Program-made: the position numbers and the translations under genes
Source of the DNA: Suilimivivens aceti
Lineage (GTDB): Bacteria > Bacillota > Clostridia > Lachnospirales > Lachnospiraceae
DNA length: 64,000 nucleotides
Assembly (NCBI RefSeq): GCF_025567405.1
Contig: NZ_JAOQKJ010000003.1
Coordinates: 62,001 to 126,000, forward strand
Direction: 5' to 3'
The notes under the pieces: generated by a model
The model's database searches: none
What the model was told of the DNA's origin: nothing
What the model saw: only the letters and a program-made list of their open reading frames with translations
Shown here: positions 25,811 to 35,101 of the stretch, piece after piece
Numbering within the stretch: position 1 is the stretch's first letter
How the letters are laid out: the number at the start of each line of letters is the position of its first letter

Positions 25811-27889
25811 CTATTGAGCTTCACCCTTAGGAACCGATGTGACAAATCCACAGGATTCATTGGAGCATACCAGCTTATTCCCCTTATACAGCATCAGGGA
25901 TCCACAGCGCTCACATTTCACATTGGAAGGCCGCTGCCACACCATAAAATCGCATTCCGGATTATCAATACAGCCATAATATTTCCTGCCCTTTTTGGTC
26001 TTCTTCAGGACAATATCCTTGCCGCATTTTGGACAGGCTACACCGATCTTCTCGTAGTAGGGCTTGGTATTGCGGCACTCCGGGAATCCCGGACATGCCA
26101 GGAATCTTCCATGGGGACCATATTTGATCACCATATTCCGTCCGCAGAGTTCACAGACCTCGTCTGATACTTCGTCCTGGATCTGTACCTCCTGCAGCTC
26201 CTTCTCAGCCTTCTTTACCGCCTCATCCAGATCCGGATAGAAGTTGGAGATCACTGTTTTCCAGTTGACCTTTCCCTCCTCCACTCCATCCAGAAGAGCC
26301 TCCATATTGGCTGTGAAGTTTACATCCACAATACTCGGGAATGCCTCCTTCATCATGTTGTTAACCACTTCTCCCAGCTCTGTTACATAAAGATTTTTGT
26401 TTTCCTTTACAATATATCTTCTTGCAAGGATCGTGGTGATCGTAGGAGCATAGGTACTCGGACGCCCAATCCCAAGCTCTTCCAGTGCACGTACCAGTGA
26501 TGCTTCTGTATAATGGGGTGCCGGCTGTGTGAAGTGCTGCTTCGTCAGCAGTTCATCCAGTGTCAGCTTTGATGCTGTATCAATTCCCCTGATCAGGGTA
26601 TTGCTTTCTTCCTTGTCATCTTCCTCTGTATAGACACTCATGAAGCCCTCAAATACGACCTTGGATGCTGCAACAGTAAAGCGGTGCTCTCCCGCATCAA
26701 TCTTCACAGAGGTAGTTTCATACCTGGCCGGCGCCATACGGCTTGCGGTGAACCGTCTAAAGATCAGCTGATACAGTCTGAACTGATCTCTGGAAAGAGA
26801 ATCCTTAAGCTGTGCAGGAGTTCTGTCAAGATCGGTAGGCCGGATTGCTTCATGTGCATCCTGGATCTTCTGTCCGCTATTCTTTCCTTCTGCCGGTGCA
26901 GATACATAATCCTTTCCATAATTCTTTTCAATATATTTCTCCGCCATGACCTCTGCTTCTGCAGATACTCTGGTGGAATCGGTACGCAGATAGGTGATCA
27001 CACCCACAGTACCGCTGCCCTTGATATCAATTCCTTCATAGAGCTGCTGTGCCAGGCGCATCGTCTTCTGTGTGGAAAAATTCAGCACCTTGCTGGCCTC
27101 CTGCTGCAGGGTAGATGTGGTAAAGGGAAGAGGTGCTTTCTTTATACGCTCTCCCTTTTTCACTTCGCTTATCTTAAATTCTGTATTCTTCAGCTCTGCC
27201 ACGATCTTATCCAGCTCTTCTCTGGAGGTAATGTTTACCTTACCGTCTTTCGTGCCATAGTATTTAGCGATCAGCGGCTTCTTTTCTCCTTCTACGAAAA
27301 GAGATGCGTCCAGTGTCCAGTACTCTTCCGGAATAAAATTGTTGATCTCATCCTCTCTGTCACAGATGATGCGCAGTGCCACTGACTGTACTCTCCCGGC
27401 ACTTAAGCCCCTCTTTACCTTCGCCCAGAGAAGCGGTGAGATCCGGTAGCCAACCATCCGGTCCAGTGCTCTTCTTGCCTGCTGTGCGTCTACCAGATCC
27501 ATATTGATCTCCCTGGCATTCTTCAGGGATTCCTTTACTGCGTTTTTAGTAATTTCGTTAAAGGTAATACGGTATACCTTTTTATTCTCCAGCTTCAATG
27601 CCATGTACAGATGCCAGGAAATAGCTTCCCCCTCACGGTCAGGGTCCGTTGCGAGATAGATCTTATCTGCTTTTTTCACTTCCTTGCGCAGATTTGCAAG
27701 GATATCCCCCTTACCACGGATAGTAATGTACTTTGGCTCGTAGTCATGTTCCACGTCAATCCCAAGCTGGCTCTTTGGCAGATCACGGACGTGTCCGTTG
27801 CTTGCCGTGACCGTATAATTCTCCCCCAGGAACTTCTTTATTGTCTTCACCTTCGCCGGTGATTCCACAATTACCAGATACTTTGCCAT
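25811..27889 (-). CDS. topA: TopA, DNA topoisomerase I
   Basis: The product is 692 aa from the ATG at 27889 (MAKYLVIVESPAKVKTIKKF), preceded by AAAGGGG; the frame stays open another 24 codons upstream but that stretch overlaps the promoter. The TOPRIM domain is at about 3-115, with ATDPDREGEAISWHL. The catalytic Tyr is in VGVITYLRTDSTR. Three C-terminal zinc ribbons follow with Cys pairs at CELC/C..C, CPKC/C..C and CERC/C..C. It relaxes negative supercoils. In Bacillus topA directly follows dprA; here a type IV pilus region separates them. Confidence 0.97.
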   Translation of the reverse strand: MAKYLVIVESPAKVKTIKKFLGENYTVTASNGHVRDLPKSQLGIDVEHDYEPKYITIRGKGDILANLRKEVKKADKIYLATDPDREGEAISWHLYMALKLENKKVYRITFNEITKNAVKESLKNAREINMDLVDAQQARRALDRMVGYRISPLLWAKVKRGLSAGRVQSVALRIICDREDEINNFIPEEYWTLDASLFVEGEKKPLIAKYYGTKDGKVNITSREELDKIVAELKNTEFKISEVKKGERIKKAPLPFTTSTLQQEASKVLNFSTQKTMRLAQQLYEGIDIKGSGTVGVITYLRTDSTRVSAEAEVMAEKYIEKNYGKDYVSAPAEGKNSGQKIQDAHEAIRPTDLDRTPAQLKDSLSRDQFRLYQLIFRRFTASRMAPARYETTSVKIDAGEHRFTVAASKVVFEGFMSVYTEEDDKEESNTLIRGIDTASKLTLDELLTKQHFTQPAPHYTEASLVRALEELGIGRPSTYAPTITTILARRYIVKENKNLYVTELGEVVNNMMKEAFPSIVDVNFTANMEALLDGVEEGKVNWKTVISNFYPDLDEAVKKAEKELQEVQIQDEVSDEVCELCGRNMVIKYGPHGRFLACPGFPECRNTKPYYEKIGVACPKCGKDIVLKKTKKGRKYYGCIDNPECDFMVWQRPSNVKCERCGSLMLYKGNKLVCSNESCGFVTSVPKGEAQ

Positions 27890-27932
27890 GAAATTCTTTT
27901 CCCCTTTATAGTTAAAAATGTTAACGTCAAAG

Positions 27933-27961
27933 ACTATACACCCATTTTTCTGCGGTTGCAA
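27933..27961 (-). promoter_or_regulatory. Predicted sigma-A promoter of topA
   Basis: TTGCAA (27956-27961) and TATAGT (27933-27938) lie 17 bases apart on the minus strand, about 44 bases before the ATG. A small inverted repeat, GTTAA-N5-TTAAC (27911-27925), follows the -10 in the leader and may be a regulatory or structural element. Confidence 0.65.
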
Positions 27962-28002
27962 GTAAAAAGTTTATAAACACGAGTAAAACAATACTTGAAT
28001 AC

Positions 28003-28040
28003 AAAAAACCGGGAACTCCTTCAAATTCAGGAGTTCCCGG
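28003..28040 (-). terminator. Strong intrinsic terminator of the pilin operon
   Basis: A perfect 12-bp stem (CCGGGAACTCCT paired with AGGAGTTCCCGG, 28009-28020 and 28029-28040) with an 8-base loop is followed on the minus strand by six T (28003-28008). It lies 54 bases beyond the stop of the 1065-aa protein gene and upstream of the topA promoter, so it ends the pilus operon. Confidence 0.95.
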
Positions 28041-28094
28041 TATCACTGCACGGGTTTCTTCTTATTTAATAGTACTTATATATGGTGCTGAAGG

Positions 28095-31000
28095 TCAGTT
28101 GAGCATGAAGGATTCACGGACGATAACGTAAACCTCTGTGCTTCCCTGTTTTCCATTATTATCCGTCGCAGTAATTGTCACCTTTCTCATAGTGACCGAA
28201 GGGTTCAGTTCTCCAGCTGAAGAACCGTCCAGGGTAAAACCATGCCGTACATTATTTACATTCTCTACATTATACTCCAGATCTGCTCCTTTACCAGCCA
28301 GAGAGCCATCCTCAAAGGTAAGTGTAATATCCTGTAATACAGAAGGATTTTTACCTGTTCCCAGCAGCATTACCTTATAGTCAATATCAAAGGATTCCGG
28401 ATCAAATTCATCTGCATAGATTACTCTTCTTGGTATCGTTTCACTGGTCATTTCTCCATTAGTAACTTCTACCACAATTCGTGCATTATCTACTTTTCTG
28501 TTTCTAAGGATCTTCCATATATTATCCTTAGTCGTAGCACTCATAAACATGGGATCAATGTAATACTTAACTGTAAGCTTGGTTTCTCCTTCCTGTACAA
28601 TATTGGCCCAATAGCCAATATCATCCTGATAACCAAAACCTTCTACCACCGAGCTGTGAGACCATGTTGACCATACCTGAAAATATTCCGGTTTCCAGCT
28701 TTCCAGATTATATTGTGGGTATTCTGCTGCCTGCTCTGCAATTTCCTCCTCAGACAATCCTTCAGGCTCAGTCTCATTTTCCTGCCCTTCATCTGCATAA
28801 ACAGACTCTTCTAGAAAAACATTATTAAAAGTACCCCATTCACCCCCTTTATAAACATCTACTGTTGCTGTTCTATAATTATCCGCGATCCTGATTCGAC
28901 TGTAATTTTCATTGGCTGCATCAGGATACTGCTCTGGCATAAAATATGCCCAGCTCAATGCTTCATCAAAGAAATTCATCATGTAATACAGCTTCGTCAG
29001 ATTTCTATTAATGCCAGCATCACCATTGATCACTGAATGGCAGACAATCAATGCCCTGTTTCTTTCATAGATGCACTCATCATAAAGTGTCATCAGTGTA
29101 TCGGAGCTTAAATCCTGTCCTTCCGACCATGGACAATACGTATTCCAATTACATTCCGGAAGGTCTTCATCTGGCAAAAGTCTGCTGATCGTATTCCAGT
29201 TCGAGGACATCATATTAATGCCTTCCTGATTGGAAATATAGATCAGATCCGCGCTTCTTACATCATCAGGCGTCAGCTTTTCAGGTGTCATCTGAATAAT
29301 CTCAATCCTGAACTGACCATCAAAGGCATTTAACAGCTGCTTAGTAACCTCATTACTCAGATTCTCATTCATGGTCTTATCAAAATCAATTCCGACACCA
29401 TCTATCATAGTCGTATAGGGCTGATCCTGATCAAGCGGATTAGATGAATAGCACAAAAGCTTAAACCATTCATTGTTCTGCAGTCCATCCTGGCAATAAT
29501 AGCGATAGGTTCTCTGCTGATTGGTTACATATATTCTGTCACCCGGTTTAAAATAAATATCTTTATTACTGTTTGTTCCCTGTGTATCAGTCAATACATT
29601 CTTCAAAAAGGTCTGCTTCATATCTCCGGCCTTTTCTATCGGAACGAATACCCATCCACCTACTTCATCTGCATATCCATATCTTCCGCTGGTTACACCG
29701 CTTCTCCCATTCCATGTCTCCGGTGCATCTTTTACCGGATACTGTTTTGTTTCATTTTCTGCAAATGCATCAAAATTAATGATCACCTCTGCATAATCAT
29801 ATGAGACCCCGGCTGCACCTTTATCCTTACCATATTTTGCTTTTCCATTGCCATCAGTTGAAGTAGTTGCAAGGGCATACTCTCCCTGATTTGTTGTCAC
29901 TTCCTGCAGCTCTGCACTGTATTTTACTTTTGCAGATGGTGCATACAGAAATGTTACCTTATACTCTCCTTTTCCTGCTCCTGCATACGCAAAGTAATAA
30001 TTGGTATCTGCTGCTGTCCATGAATCCGGTGTAGCTGCATTATAACAGCCCTTGCCATGATCTGCCTGTTTAAAAGTTACCTCATACCGTTTAACTTCCG
30101 AATATGTATTGTCCTTATCCAGGAGAAAATATCCTGCCCCCAGAGCAGCATCTGCTTTTTCCAGTCCGTCAGTCTTCTTCACATCGTTATATCTGACATA
30201 GCTTCCGCCGCCAGCTTCCTGATAAGTGCCTACTTCATAGTTCCCGGCCTTTTTGTAATAAAATCCTCCCTGCCAGCTATTAATCTTATCAGGCACTATT
30301 ATAAGATCATAATCATAGCCTTCTCCGCCAGCCGGATTATACGCAATCTTATCCGCTGTATATTCACCGTCATCTGTCTTTTGAAATTTCAGACTATAAT
30401 TATAGTCTGTCAGTCCCACAACTTTGTTTCCCTTATAATCCGGCTTTGAGCTGTTCGTGCTTTCCTTTGACCAATAATATGCCGGATCACAGGCATACAT
30501 ATATCCCTTGGCGTTTTCTGTTCCTTTTCTCGGTACAGCCTGGATTTCATAGTGAATACCATACACTGTTGTCCCTGGATTCTTTTGTTCTGCTAATTGA
30601 CTTGTATTTAGGTAATACAGCCCTTTTCCTTCTCCTACATATTCAAAATATCCATATAATTCTGAAACCAGTGCAGACTCATTTTTCGTTTTCCGAAACC
30701 ACTTGCTCCCTCTGCTTGTATCATACTGAGTAGCAAACTCTTTCTGATAATCCTCCAGACTGTCAAGATATTCTTTCTGATATTTCTCTTCTACATAAGT
30801 AAACGGTCTGCTGTCTCTCGTTTTCACATTCGGATAGGAAAACATATTTAACCCGCTACCATATGAACCACCCGTAAACTGCGCGGTCAGCAGAATTCCA
30901 TCATATCCAAGCGGTGTATTCTGGTCATATCCTTTTTCAGTTTTCCAGTCTATCATATAAGGAAATACCGAGCATGCCTCATGTGGGATCACTTCAATAA

Positions 31001-31262
31001 TTCTGAAGACATCTCTGTTATCCCCCGGCTCCGCTTCCGTTTTCGTCTGATTCACAAAGGATCGTAAAGCTCCCTTCTTCTCTGTAACTACAGCATTTGT
31101 CTCAGATGTTACATTTTCTACAGTATCAGCTGCTTCCGTCTGCGTTTTCTCCTCAAGACGTAAAGCTGCTGAAATACCGGCAGTTCCTGCAGCTACCAGA
31201 ATCAGACTGATCACTGAGATCCATATTCCTATGTTCTTTTTATTTCTTCCTCTTGTACTCAT
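28095..31262 (-). CDS. Large membrane-anchored extracytoplasmic protein of the T4P operon, function unknown
   Basis: I do not recognise this protein with confidence. The likely start is the ATG at 31262 (MSTRGRNKKN, 1055 aa), though in-frame ATGs at 31274 and 31292 are possible; all overlap the preceding pseudopilin gene. It has a basic N-terminus, one membrane helix (IGIWISVISLILVAAGTAGI) and about 1000 exported residues rich in Tyr, Gly, Asn and Asp. Landmarks are a segment after the helix (VFRIIEVIPHEACSVFPYMI), a central alpha/beta-looking region (DVRSADLIYISNQEGINMMS ... NRALIVCHSVINGD) and a C-terminal Ig-like end (VTITATDNNGKQGSTEVYVI). It may belong to the uncharacterised DUF5057-type proteins of clostridia, which I cannot verify. 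As the last gene before a strong terminator it could be a pilus-associated adhesin, tip or surface enzyme; this is inference. Confidence 0.7.
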   Translation of the reverse strand: MSTRGRNKKNIGIWISVISLILVAAGTAGISAALRLEEKTQTEAADTVENVTSETNAVVTEKKGALRSFVNQTKTEAEPGDNRDVFRIIEVIPHEACSVFPYMIDWKTEKGYDQNTPLGYDGILLTAQFTGGSYGSGLNMFSYPNVKTRDSRPFTYVEEKYQKEYLDSLEDYQKEFATQYDTSRGSKWFRKTKNESALVSELYGYFEYVGEGKGLYYLNTSQLAEQKNPGTTVYGIHYEIQAVPRKGTENAKGYMYACDPAYYWSKESTNSSKPDYKGNKVVGLTDYNYSLKFQKTDDGEYTADKIAYNPAGGEGYDYDLIIVPDKINSWQGGFYYKKAGNYEVGTYQEAGGGSYVRYNDVKKTDGLEKADAALGAGYFLLDKDNTYSEVKRYEVTFKQADHGKGCYNAATPDSWTAADTNYYFAYAGAGKGEYKVTFLYAPSAKVKYSAELQEVTTNQGEYALATTSTDGNGKAKYGKDKGAAGVSYDYAEVIINFDAFAENETKQYPVKDAPETWNGRSGVTSGRYGYADEVGGWVFVPIEKAGDMKQTFLKNVLTDTQGTNSNKDIYFKPGDRIYVTNQQRTYRYYCQDGLQNNEWFKLLCYSSNPLDQDQPYTTMIDGVGIDFDKTMNENLSNEVTKQLLNAFDGQFRIEIIQMTPEKLTPDDVRSADLIYISNQEGINMMSSNWNTISRLLPDEDLPECNWNTYCPWSEGQDLSSDTLMTLYDECIYERNRALIVCHSVINGDAGINRNLTKLYYMMNFFDEALSWAYFMPEQYPDAANENYSRIRIADNYRTATVDVYKGGEWGTFNNVFLEESVYADEGQENETEPEGLSEEEIAEQAAEYPQYNLESWKPEYFQVWSTWSHSSVVEGFGYQDDIGYWANIVQEGETKLTVKYYIDPMFMSATTKDNIWKILRNRKVDNARIVVEVTNGEMTSETIPRRVIYADEFDPESFDIDYKVMLLGTGKNPSVLQDITLTFEDGSLAGKGADLEYNVENVNNVRHGFTLDGSSAGELNPSVTMRKVTITATDNNGKQGSTEVYVIVRESFMLN

Positions 31263-32058
31263 TTGCTGATCCATTCTGTCCCACGTATACATTATCCATT
31301 CTGTTTCTTATAACCGCACTGTCAGAAAGAGCTTTTGTAATTTTTCCGCTGCCATAATCATATTCCAGCGATATCTTTACATCAATTTTAACAGGCTCTT
31401 TATAATAATAATTCACTTCTGTCCCACCATTTTCATAATAGACCGTCTCTTCATAGTAATTCCGGTCTATCCCATCAGCTTCAATTCTGCAGCCTGTTAT
31501 ATAATGTGCAAGCAGCCACTTGGTTCTGCTTTTTATATCCGTATTTTTCACATAGTCCCGTACTTCTATCCTCGCCTGATTTACAGCTTCCCCCATTTTT
31601 CCCTCACCAGGAGAAAATCCGCTTACGAGCTTTGCATATCCACTGTGCTCTGTACTGTCTGAATAATCTGTATTAGGAAAAGATACCAGATACATTTCCT
31701 TTATCGGCTGACCATTATCACCGAGGCTGTCCAAATCTGCAATAATAGCATTTCCCGCAAAATATACATCATAATTTCCCATATTGTCTTCAACAATAAT
31801 ATCACCAAGCAAAATACAATCCGTATTGTCACCTGTTGCCGGATTCACTATACAGATTCCCCGAGCCTCCATAATATTATCCAATATAAGATTCATAGCC
31901 GTCTGGGCTTCACTCTGTACTTCTACGTGTGCGTTATTTCTGCCGTAAAGCTTTAAACCTGTTATGATCATGTATCCCAGAGCAGTAAGCACAATAGAGC
32001 TGACCGCAAGCGCAACCAAAAGCTCTACCAGAGAAAATCCCTTATTGTCCTTTGTCAT
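31240..32058 (-). CDS. Type IV pseudopilin (PulJ/ComGF-like size class)
   Basis: This 272-aa prepilin has leader MTKDNKG, cleavage after Gly7 and mature N-terminus FSLVELLVALAVSSIVL with Glu at +5. The rest is a mixed alpha/beta globular domain with HVEVQSEAQTAMNLILDNIM, which is the region usual in GspJ/PilW-like minor pilins. In Gram-positive T4P such minor pilins prime assembly at the tip. It begins 3 bp after the preceding pseudopilin gene and its end overlaps the start of the large exported protein gene. Confidence 0.85.
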   Translation of the reverse strand: MTKDNKGFSLVELLVALAVSSIVLTALGYMIITGLKLYGRNNAHVEVQSEAQTAMNLILDNIMEARGICIVNPATGDNTDCILLGDIIVEDNMGNYDVYFAGNAIIADLDSLGDNGQPIKEMYLVSFPNTDYSDSTEHSGYAKLVSGFSPGEGKMGEAVNQARIEVRDYVKNTDIKSRTKWLLAHYITGCRIEADGIDRNYYEETVYYENGGTEVNYYYKEPVKIDVKISLEYDYGSGKITKALSDSAVIRNRMDNVYVGQNGSANEYKRKK

Positions 32059-32061
32059 TGT

Positions 32062-32571
32062 CTAGTCTCCATATTCCACATAGTGTTTTCCTGTTGAAAT
32101 CACAAGTACAACTGATGCCTTCTTCCCGTTTTGGCCCACTGCATGAATTCTGATCAGTGATAATGACTTCAGATCCTGTGAAACAGAATCAGCAACAACA
32201 CTCTTCACCCTGCCCGTTGATTTATCAAATTCGACTTCGAGCACCTTGCAGCCAGACAGATCACAGCCTTCCGCAGAAAAAGAGAGTGTTACCTTCGACG
32301 GCAGCTCTGCTTTTTCTTCACCTGTCTCAATCCTGCATTCATTATTTTCACTGTCGAGCACAAGGTTAAATTTTTCTGCTCTTGCAAGGGATGACATTCT
32401 GGTAGTTTCCAGCATGGTATTAATTGTTTTCGCACATTTTTCTGAATCTCTGCTGTAAAGTAATGAAATCCCAATTCCAGCTCCACCAACCATAATAGCA
32501 AGTATGGCAACTACAACCAGAATTTCTACAAGTGTCATTCCAAGATTTTTATTCTTACTTACTTCAGGCAA
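32062..32571 (-). CDS. Type IV pseudopilin (GspH/FimT-like), TTG start
   Basis: The proposed start is the TTG at 32571, eight bases after AGGTGGGG. It gives a 169-aa prepilin with the 11-residue leader MPEVSKNKNLG and mature start MTLVEILVVVAILAIMVGG (Glu +5). This start lies 4 bp beyond the stop of the preceding gene, whereas the longest reading (GTG at 32673) would overlap it by about 100 bp and put 45 residues before the cleavage site, which is atypical. The globular part includes TMLETTRMSSLARAEKFNLV, like the GspH/FimT family. Probably a minor pilin. Confidence 0.82.
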   Translation of the reverse strand: MPEVSKNKNLGMTLVEILVVVAILAIMVGGAGIGISLLYSRDSEKCAKTINTMLETTRMSSLARAEKFNLVLDSENNECRIETGEEKAELPSKVTLSFSAEGCDLSGCKVLEVEFDKSTGRVKSVVADSVSQDLKSLSLIRIHAVGQNGKKASVVLVISTGKHYVEYGD

Positions 32572-32575
32572 AGCG

Positions 32576-35092
32576 TTATTCCCCACCTTTTCTCCAATTC
32601 TGATAGCTGATATAATCTGTATATTCTGTACTGCTTGTCCTGTCTGTATAATCTTTTCCGGTATAATCCTCACTCTTTAATTTGAAGTCCAGCAAATAGG
32701 AACTGGCATATTTCATATTTCTTTCTGTTTCGCTTTTCTTCTTTTCTTCCTCTGTTCTTTCCTCATCGAGGATAGCCTGGACGATGGAACGGTTTGCAAT
32801 GATCTCACCATTTCCTTCAATAATAATTTTACCGCTAGCAATCACTAATCCCTCTACATTTACCCCACCTTTAATTGTTAAATCACCATCACAGAGAATA
32901 ATTCCTCTAACATTACGATCTACTGAATGATTTCCTTTATACAGGTATGTATAATAACCACATTTATACGGATCCGGCGTCAAAGAATTTACCATCCCGG
33001 TAAAATCTACATATTTGGATACCGGTGCATCTGCTGCAATATTGTCGTCCACTAATGTTGGCAATGAATCCGACGTCATCGAAAAATCAGTTTTGGGATC
33101 CAGCTCTGCATATAAATACTTATAATGCTTTACAAGATTACTTTCCACTTTCCTTATATATTCTCCCGAAAGTGAATTTTCCTCTTTTGGCAGCTCTGAT
33201 GTCAGACTGTCATCCGTTATTTTGGTTACTGCACCTCTTGTATAAATATTCGCTGTTGTACTATCTGCCAGGGTGATCGTCGGCTTCACATTTTCACTGA
33301 GCGCCTTATTCTGGAGACTCTTTTTGACATTCCAGATTTGGATTAATTCTTCATCGGTGAACCCATCATATCCAAGTTTTGCCTTTATGGCTGCATCCAT
33401 ATCTGTCAGCCCGTTTTCAGGATCCTTCATATTTAATATCAGATTTGCGTATTCTGTACTTTTTCCATCCAGAAACTTCAGATAAAAATAAGTATAAGAC
33501 TCTCCTGTTGTGCGGTTGATCACTTCTTTCTCTATATAAGGAATCGATTCCATGACATATTTTTTGGTTGTACCAAACCACTGTGTTTCTGCATTCCAGA
33601 TTTCTGCCGGCTTTTCTGATGTTTTTACAGGATTTGTCGTTAGAAGACAGCTTGTCGGAACAAGATACATATACTGATTGCTTTTTAATGCCAGTGATTC
33701 ACCCGTGGCGTATTCCTCTATAATACCTGCAGAAGTTCCACCATTATTTCTGATATTTTCTCCGGTATAAGCCTGAGACTGCAGATCTATATAAGCCACT
33801 CCTGAAACTACAAGCGTGTCCAATCCGCCAAGATCCAGTGTTGATCCATTTCCATTAATGATCAATGCACTGCTCTGTGTGTGTTCTACTGGATTATTTT
33901 CATTACGCTTCAATAAATTCTTACTTTCCTGATTGGAAAATACTCCATTATTGTAGCCATAGTAGGTACCTTTCAGTGTCACACTGCTCTTTCTGGCATT
34001 CAATTCCAGATCATTTGCGATATAGCTATTTCCATTTATAACAACAGTGCTGGCCTCTTCTGCCGCATTTCTGTTAATATTTTCTACTGTACGGAGACTT
34101 TCTGCCCATAACTGTGTATCTGCCGCAGATTCAAGATTTCCAACAGTAAGGTTTGAATTTCTTACATTGATATCCCCTTTGGAAATCAGATAATTACTGT
34201 TAAAACTTACCCCCGAATTATATATGTTAATACCGCCATATACATCCTCATCCCGGTATTTCTTCTTATTTTCCTCTGTCTCACTGTCATTAATCCCTGC
34301 ATAAACATTTCCTTCTATCTGCCTGCTGCTACAGGAATCAAAATAAATACCTTTATTTCCAATTAATGCATAATCCAGTATTCTTGAAGAATCCTGAAAA
34401 AAACTGATATAAGGAATCTCTATTACAATATCTGTTGTAATTGTTGCCTCATAACCATTAGCTGTATATCCTGCACTTTCACTTCCATTTGCCTGTCTGT
34501 ATTTAACAACCACATCTCTGAAAATGTATTTTGCAGGCAGCTTTGCCCCGATTCCATCTGTCCACACATTATCGTCTTCATCCAGTATTTCTGTCCTGGA
34601 AAATTCTATTACCTCTGTATTATAGGCACCTGTTCCATCAAGTGATATTTTCTGCGTGATATATGAATTCAGCTTTGCAAGCAGTCTATTATAATTTGTG
34701 AGATCCCCATCATCTTTACTGCATACAGGCAATATCGTTTTTAACCCATTGATAAACTGCAGGGAAAAGGATCGGTATGCAGCATCCTGGGTTTTAAACA
34801 CCGCCTTCCCGCCTGCGTCCGATACCTGGGAAAGAACATCTGCATATGCTTTTGACAGGCAATCTGCCGTCACCTTACCAATTCCATTATAAACATCATC
34901 CAGTACCTGCTCGTCTGCATAGAAATTATCCTTCATCCTGTACTCAATCTGTTTCATATGAAGGTTCGCCGTGCTTATCGTTATCGTAATTACCGCAAGA
35001 ATCAACAAAAAGCCTACCCCAACCAGAACCGTGATCAAAGTAGACCCTGCATTATTTATTTTTGCCCTTTTTTTATTCCTGTTTTTCATCAC
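32576..35092 (-). CDS. PilX-like giant minor pilin with repetitive beta region, function unknown
   Basis: The product is 838 aa from a GTG at 35092 (or 837 from the next ATG). The start MMKNRNKKRAKINNAG leads into a hydrophobic helix STLITVLVGVGFLLILAVIT that resembles PilX-type pilins and lacks Glu at +5. Later parts have two short-strand, Asn/Gly-rich regions: about 260-440 (KGDINVRNSNLTVGNLES, then VVINGNSYIANDLELNARKS) and near 750-775 (ILCDGDLTIKGGVNVEGLVI), suggesting a beta-helix or bactofilin-like fold. A charged tail ends the protein. It lies 9 bp after the 466-aa prepilin gene. Whether it is processed by PilD is unknown. Confidence 0.75.
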   Translation of the reverse strand: MMKNRNKKRAKINNAGSTLITVLVGVGFLLILAVITITISTANLHMKQIEYRMKDNFYADEQVLDDVYNGIGKVTADCLSKAYADVLSQVSDAGGKAVFKTQDAAYRSFSLQFINGLKTILPVCSKDDGDLTNYNRLLAKLNSYITQKISLDGTGAYNTEVIEFSRTEILDEDDNVWTDGIGAKLPAKYIFRDVVVKYRQANGSESAGYTANGYEATITTDIVIEIPYISFFQDSSRILDYALIGNKGIYFDSCSSRQIEGNVYAGINDSETEENKKKYRDEDVYGGINIYNSGVSFNSNYLISKGDINVRNSNLTVGNLESAADTQLWAESLRTVENINRNAAEEASTVVINGNSYIANDLELNARKSSVTLKGTYYGYNNGVFSNQESKNLLKRNENNPVEHTQSSALIINGNGSTLDLGGLDTLVVSGVAYIDLQSQAYTGENIRNNGGTSAGIIEEYATGESLALKSNQYMYLVPTSCLLTTNPVKTSEKPAEIWNAETQWFGTTKKYVMESIPYIEKEVINRTTGESYTYFYLKFLDGKSTEYANLILNMKDPENGLTDMDAAIKAKLGYDGFTDEELIQIWNVKKSLQNKALSENVKPTITLADSTTANIYTRGAVTKITDDSLTSELPKEENSLSGEYIRKVESNLVKHYKYLYAELDPKTDFSMTSDSLPTLVDDNIAADAPVSKYVDFTGMVNSLTPDPYKCGYYTYLYKGNHSVDRNVRGIILCDGDLTIKGGVNVEGLVIASGKIIIEGNGEIIANRSIVQAILDEERTEEEKKKSETERNMKYASSYLLDFKLKSEDYTGKDYTDRTSSTEYTDYISYQNWRKGGE

Positions 35093-35101
35093 TGTATCCT
35101 G

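Noticed and set aside
26684..27385. 233-codon plus-strand frame opposite topA
   Set aside because: Antisense to conserved topA sequence; Cys-rich and without a ribosome site.
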